From an uncultured Flavobacteriia bacterium (GTDB taxonomy: Bacteria; Bacteroidota; Bacteroidia; Flavobacteriales; Flavobacteriaceae), in assembly GCA_946482495.1 (NCBI GenBank), contig CAMLRV010000084.1, positions 1-8,577 on the forward strand: a stretch of DNA of 8,577 nucleotides, read 5' to 3'. Positions within the stretch are counted from its first letter, which is position 1, and the number at the start of each line of letters is the position of its first letter. Under the pieces are notes generated by a model, which saw nothing but the letters and a program-made list of their open reading frames with translations, was not told where the DNA came from and searched no databases. Shown one piece after another: positions 5,528 through 8,577 of the stretch. The position numbers were made by a program, and so were the translations under genes.

Positions 5528-6127
5528 ATTTGAAATTACTTCAACTTCTGCATTTGGTTGAAATAAAAATATCCTTCCTGAACTTACTTCCAAGCATTCA
5601 TAACGTTTTACACGGAGAGCCATTTTTTTAAAAACTTTTCCGTTTTTTATTCGGAATGTACTTCCAAAAGGAATTTCAAAGATATAATTATTCTCTGTAT
5701 TTCTTTCATCAAATTGTTTCAAAGCAATTGAAAGCTTTGCATCGGTATCAGAACTCGCTTTTGGGTTTCTGAAATGCCTTGCCATTAAAGGCAAAATTTG
5801 ATGTGGAAAAATTTCTGGGCGAATAAAAGGAATCATTAAATGCTGGAAAGTAATTTTCCATTCTACACCATGTGGCAAAATATTTCTACCATATTTTTCA
5901 AAAGCTACCAAATGGGCAATTTCATGAATCAATGTCATTAAAAAACGATATTTATTCAAATTCGCATTAACAGTTATTTGATGAAAACCATCAGGATGTC
6001 TTCGGTAATCGCCATGACGCGTTTGCCTTTCATTGACAATTTTTAAATGTACATGATTGGCTTTAATCAGTTCGAAAACTGGTTCTACTGCATGTTCTGG
6101 TAGATATTTTTGTAAAACTTCACTCAA
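5525..6127 (-). CDS. SprT-like zinc metalloprotein
   Basis: This 200-residue protein has a SprT-like zincin domain. The zinc-binding helix is HEIAH (residues 68-72, E69 as general base), and the third ligand is H86 in PHGVEWK (85-91), the HGxxWK pattern of SprT/Spartan proteins. The N-terminal half carries the usual charged strand YRRHPDGFHQITVN. The C-terminal Cys4 zinc ribbon of E. coli SprT is missing: only one cysteine (C178) remains, although the beta-rich tail with KRYEC may be its remnant. Eukaryotic Spartan relatives cleave DNA-protein crosslinks; bacterial roles are poorly known. The start is a TTG (6127-6125). No in-frame ATG exists before codon 64, and an in-frame TAA, the stop of the SDR gene, lies only two codons upstream. 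With 3 nt between the genes, translation is probably coupled to the SDR gene. Confidence 0.85.
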   Translation of the reverse strand: MSEVLQKYLPEHAVEPVFELIKANHVHLKIVNERQTRHGDYRRHPDGFHQITVNANLNKYRFLMTLIHEIAHLVAFEKYGRNILPHGVEWKITFQHLMIPFIRPEIFPHQILPLMARHFRNPKASSDTDAKLSIALKQFDERNTENNYIFEIPFGSTFRIKNGKVFKKMALRVKRYECLEVSSGRIFLFQPNAEVEVISN

Positions 6128-6130
6128 TTT

Positions 6131-6814
6131 TTAAGGTGTTGAAGAGGAAACTTGTAATACTTTCCCATTGTAATATTTATTTCCAGTTAAAGCAAAATTA
6201 TAAATATAATCAGCCATTTCTTTAGCAGAAAGTGGCGCTTCGTAACCTGGAAAGGCTTCTTGTAACATTTCTGTATTTACAGCTCCAAGTGCTAAAACAT
6301 TGAATGCAATTCCGTTTTCTTTATATTCTTCCGCTAATAATTCAGAAAGTGTAATTACTGCTCCTTTACTTGAAGAATAAGCTGAAAGCCCAGCAAATTT
6401 CATACTTCCTTGAATGCCGCCCATAGAACTTATAGTGACCACATGACTTCCTTTACTCATAAATGGAATACAAATTTTCGTCAATTCCGCAACAGCAAAA
6501 ACATTCACTTTATAAATATTTTGAAATTCTTGCGTGGTGATTTCGGTAAAATTTTTATGCAATAAACTACCCGCATTATGAATTAAAACATCGACATTTT
6601 TCCAAGTTTTTGAAACGAAATCGCCAACTTGACTCAATTGATTTTCATCAGAAATATCAATTGGCAAACAGGTAATATTTTCATGCTCTATTAAGGCTTG
6701 AGGTGTTTTTCGAGAAATGGCTAAAACTTTATGTCCTGCTTGCGCAAACTGCAACGCCATTTCAAAACCAATTCCACGAGAAGTTCCTGTGATTATTATA
6801 TTTTTACTTAACAT
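6131..6814 (-). CDS. SDR family NAD(P)-dependent oxidoreductase
   Basis: This 227-residue classical short-chain dehydrogenase/reductase has a Rossmann cofactor site TGTSRGIG (residues 9-16), an adenine-pocket aspartate in PIDISD (51-56), NAG (80-82), the structural Asn in KVNVF (N104), active-site serines in ISSMGG (S129/S130) and the catalytic YSSSK (Y146, K150). The serine-to-tyrosine spacing is about three residues longer than the common 13. The basic residue in TSRGIG together with SRK at 34-36 suggests NADP(H) preference, as an inference. The substrate is not predictable. The ATG lies inside the end of the upstream M28 peptidase gene (11-bp overlap), and the stop is 3 nt before the SprT-like gene, so all three are probably co-transcribed. 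Length is near the family norm of about 230-250, and the tail ends in QVSSSTP. Confidence 0.9.
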   Translation of the reverse strand: MLSKNIIITGTSRGIGFEMALQFAQAGHKVLAISRKTPQALIEHENITCLPIDISDENQLSQVGDFVSKTWKNVDVLIHNAGSLLHKNFTEITTQEFQNIYKVNVFAVAELTKICIPFMSKGSHVVTISSMGGIQGSMKFAGLSAYSSSKGAVITLSELLAEEYKENGIAFNVLALGAVNTEMLQEAFPGYEAPLSAKEMADYIYNFALTGNKYYNGKVLQVSSSTP

Positions 6815-7796
6815 TTAATTGTATTTCTTTAGTTGGTGCATTCATCATTTTCTCTAAAACTGGAATTGTTTTGTTGACAATGTTAGTAATATGTTTTGTA
6901 TCCATCAATTCAAATTCATCATCAGGTTGGTGATAATATTCGAAATTTTCAAAATCAAAAGTTGAAACGGTTTGAGCAGGCACATAAAATTCATCATAAA
7001 ATGGAAAATTATCAGAAGCTCTAAACAACATATATTTTGTTTCAACAGGAAGATAACCAACTAATTTTTCATTTGCGTATTCATTCATTTTTGCTGCCAT
7101 ATTACTTTTCCCAAAACCAGTGATATACATTAGCATATCGCGATTTTTCATTGGCACACCAACCATTTCATAATTGAACATAAAATACAAATTCATGTTT
7201 TGTTGTTTTAATTTGGCTGCTAAATGTTTAGAACCTAATAATCCTTTTTCTTCCGCAGAAAAGAAAACAAAAAGTAGACTTCTTTTATTTGATTTTGATT
7301 GTGCAAAGTATTTCGCTACTTCAGAAACTGAAGTTGTTCCAGCAGCATTATCATTAGCGCCATTGGCAATATCGTCTCCATTAACTGCAGAAATTTTACC
7401 GATATGATCATAATGTGCACCAACAATTACAAACTCCTTTTTCAAAACAGGATCTGTTCCTTCAATATAGCCCACAATATTATAAGCTGGTTTATCGAAA
7501 TTTGATAAAGTATCTCTATAAGTTTTGAAATATGGTTTGATATTGTTTTCACGAAGTAAATTCTCTAAATACACTGCTGCTTTTTCAATTCCTTTACTTC
7601 CTGAATTTCTTCCTTCTAACTCATCTGTAGTAAGAAATTTTAATGTTTTTGATACATTTTCTTCTTTGGCAAAAGTAAATGCTTCAATAGAATTACTTTT
7701 AGGCAATTCTACGATTACATCTGGAGTTGGAAGCATTTTAGCTGGTCCGCAAGAAACAATAACCAAAGCAAATGCTAATAGATTTATTTTATTCAT
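6804..7796 (-). CDS. M28 family zinc peptidase, predicted lipoprotein
   Basis: This 330-residue exported metallopeptidase resembles aminopeptidases of the M28 family. An N-terminal lipoprotein signal peptide is visible (MNKINLLAFALVIVSC), with C16 as the lipidated residue, so it is probably anchored in the envelope facing the periplasm or cell surface. The mature protein starts with a disordered linker. The M28 zinc ligands are H128 in GAHYDHIG (126-133), the bridging D149 in GANDNAAG (146-153), the base/ligand pair E182-E183 in SAEEKGLLG, and H289 in YYHQPDDE. At the position that is usually Asp (NLDM-type motif) it has NYEMVG, i.e. E210. I believe Glu is common here in Bacteroidota homologues. 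It is the first gene of the cluster with the SDR, SprT-like and manC genes, overlapping the SDR gene by 11 bp. No -7 box is clear in the short gap upstream. Confidence 0.9.
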   Translation of the reverse strand: MNKINLLAFALVIVSCGPAKMLPTPDVIVELPKSNSIEAFTFAKEENVSKTLKFLTTDELEGRNSGSKGIEKAAVYLENLLRENNIKPYFKTYRDTLSNFDKPAYNIVGYIEGTDPVLKKEFVIVGAHYDHIGKISAVNGDDIANGANDNAAGTTSVSEVAKYFAQSKSNKRSLLFVFFSAEEKGLLGSKHLAAKLKQQNMNLYFMFNYEMVGVPMKNRDMLMYITGFGKSNMAAKMNEYANEKLVGYLPVETKYMLFRASDNFPFYDEFYVPAQTVSTFDFENFEYYHQPDDEFELMDTKHITNIVNKTIPVLEKMMNAPTKEIQLNVK

Positions 7797-7820
7797 GTTT
7801 TTAAATTTTAGTAAAAATAA

Positions 7821-7856
7821 AAAAATCCCATCAAGTATTTACAAGACGGGATTTTT
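7821..7856 (-). terminator. Intrinsic terminator after the pyruvate dehydrogenase E2 gene
   Basis: Read on the minus strand, AAAAATCCCGTC pairs with GATGGGATTTTT (one G-U wobble) around a 12-nt loop and is followed by a further T-rich run (TTATTTTTAC). It lies 22 nt past the E2 stop codon and 25 nt before the M28 peptidase ATG. It separates the E2 transcript from the downstream operon, which must have its own start or depend on read-through. A-rich and T-rich flanks on both sides make it partly symmetric. Confidence 0.8.
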
Positions 7857-7877
7857 ATTTATATGTTTTATGAAAAA

Positions 7878-8577
7878 TTACGCTAACATCGTAACTGGGT
7901 TTTCCATAAATGCTTTAAAAGTTTGTAAGAATTGAGCTCCAGTTGCACCATCAACCGTTCTGTGATCGCACGCTAACGTTACAGTCATGGTATTACCAAC
8001 AACAATTTGTCCGTTTTTAACTACTGGTTTTTCAATAATTGCACCAACAGATAAAATTGCTGAATTTGGCTGATTGATAATTGAAGTAAACGATTGAATT
8101 CCGAACATTCCTAAGTTAGAAATTGTAAATGTACTACCTTCCATTTCTGCTGGTTGGATTTTTTTAGATTTTGCTTTACCAGCTAAATCTTTTACATTTC
8201 CACCAATTTGAGTTAAACTCATTTGGTCTGTAAATTTTAATACTGGAACCATTAAACCGTCTTCAACAGCCACAGCAACTCCAATATTTACATGATGATT
8301 AATTACCATAGCATCTTCTCTCCATTGAGAATTTACTTGAGGATGTTTTTTCAATGCCATAGCAGAAGCCTTAATTACCATATCATTAAATGATACTTTG
8401 GTTTCTGGTAAGCTATTGATCATATTTCTTGAAGCGATGGCATTATCCATATCTAATTCGATAGTTAAATAATAATGCGGTGCTGTAAATTTAGATTCAG
8501 ATAAACGTCTCGCGATGGTTTTACGCATTTGAGAGTTTTTGATTTCTTCTTGGAATACTTCTCCAGCAGGAACAAAT
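7878..8577 (-). CDS. pdhC: Pyruvate dehydrogenase complex dihydrolipoamide acetyltransferase (E2), C-terminal catalytic domain; 5' end outside window
   Basis: The visible ~232 residues form the trimer-building acyltransferase domain that moves the acetyl group from lipoyl-lysine to CoA. The frame stays open to the window edge (codons before the Met at 8528 read VPAGEVFQEEIKNSQ), so that Met is internal, and the lipoyl and E1/E3-binding domains lie outside. Motifs are MRKTIARRL, the APHYYLTIELDM strand, VSFNDMVIKASA, TFTISNLGMFGI and the catalytic DHRTVDG, with the active-site His 28 residues from the C-terminus and Asp four residues later. The NLGMFGI and terminal PVTMLA sequences match the mitochondrial-type pyruvate dehydrogenase E2 better than 2-oxoglutarate or branched-chain E2s. 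The gene ends at its own terminator and is not part of the downstream operon. Confidence 0.92.
   Translation of the reverse strand, partial: FVPAGEVFQEEIKNSQMRKTIARRLSESKFTAPHYYLTIELDMDNAIASRNMINSLPETKVSFNDMVIKASAMALKKHPQVNSQWREDAMVINHHVNIGVAVAVEDGLMVPVLKFTDQMSLTQIGGNVKDLAGKAKSKKIQPAEMEGSTFTISNLGMFGIQSFTSIINQPNSAILSVGAIIEKPVVKNGQIVVGNTMTVTLACDHRTVDGATGAQFLQTFKAFMENPVTMLA

Noticed and set aside
6131..7796. M28 peptidase, SDR and SprT-like genes as a novel defence or secretion system
   Set aside because: Each gene belongs to a common housekeeping or envelope family. There are no defence hallmarks, mobility genes or unusual base composition, so an ordinary operon is the simpler reading.
7525..7935. 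136-codon plus-strand open frame across the M28 gene start and the E2 gene end
   Set aside because: It is antisense to two well-supported genes and runs through the terminator hairpin at 7821-7856. It shows no recognisable domain.

Overview
The window looks like an ordinary chromosomal segment of a low-GC member of the Bacteroidota, most likely Flavobacteriaceae. Three things point there: protein sequences typical of that family (CtlX, an M28 lipoprotein, a mammalian-type pyruvate dehydrogenase E2), promoter-like boxes matching the Bacteroidota -7 consensus TAnnTTTG, and little sign of Shine-Dalgarno sequences. There are eleven protein-coding genes, two of them cut by the window edges. I see no rRNA, tRNA, CRISPR array, transposase or phage gene, and no intergenic stretch longer than about 190 bases.

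Left part (1-1784): the C-terminal end of a sodium:solute symporter (+), a small CoA-binding-fold protein (-), and a MarC-family membrane protein (+) with a clear promoter box. The symporter and the CoA-binding gene converge over a 14-bp tandem duplication. The CoA-binding gene and marC diverge.

Middle (1785-3849): the MarC gene converges on a two-gene minus-strand operon, arginase then ctlX, 7 nt apart. Both enzymes are predicted to yield ornithine, from arginine (plus urea) and from citrulline (plus ammonia and CO2). The arginase keeps all manganese ligands but differs from classical arginases at several substrate-shell positions. The convergent gap holds four copies of ATTTACG and a strong bidirectional terminator whose loop carries a REP-like dispersed-repeat sequence.

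Centre (3850-4425): one plus-strand gene for a 123-residue, Ala/Glu/Lys-rich, internally duplicated helical protein resembling LEA or YtxH-type stress proteins. It has a well-formed promoter whose -7 box lies inside a perfect inverted repeat, and it ends in a symmetric terminator shared with the opposing gene.

Right part (4424-8577, all minus strand): the 3' part of the pyruvate dehydrogenase E2 gene ends at its own terminator. Then follows a probable operon read in the order M28 lipoprotein peptidase, SDR oxidoreductase, SprT-like metalloprotein, mannose-1-phosphate guanylyltransferase. The first two genes overlap by 11 bp. The third starts at TTG, 3 nt after the second one's stop and in the same frame. 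A 42-nt repeat-like spacer precedes manC.

I did not find a clearly new multi-gene system. The items most worth a second look are the divergent arginase beside ctlX, the repeat-bearing terminator, the duplicated helical protein with its promoter palindrome, and the stop-AAA-TTG junction.
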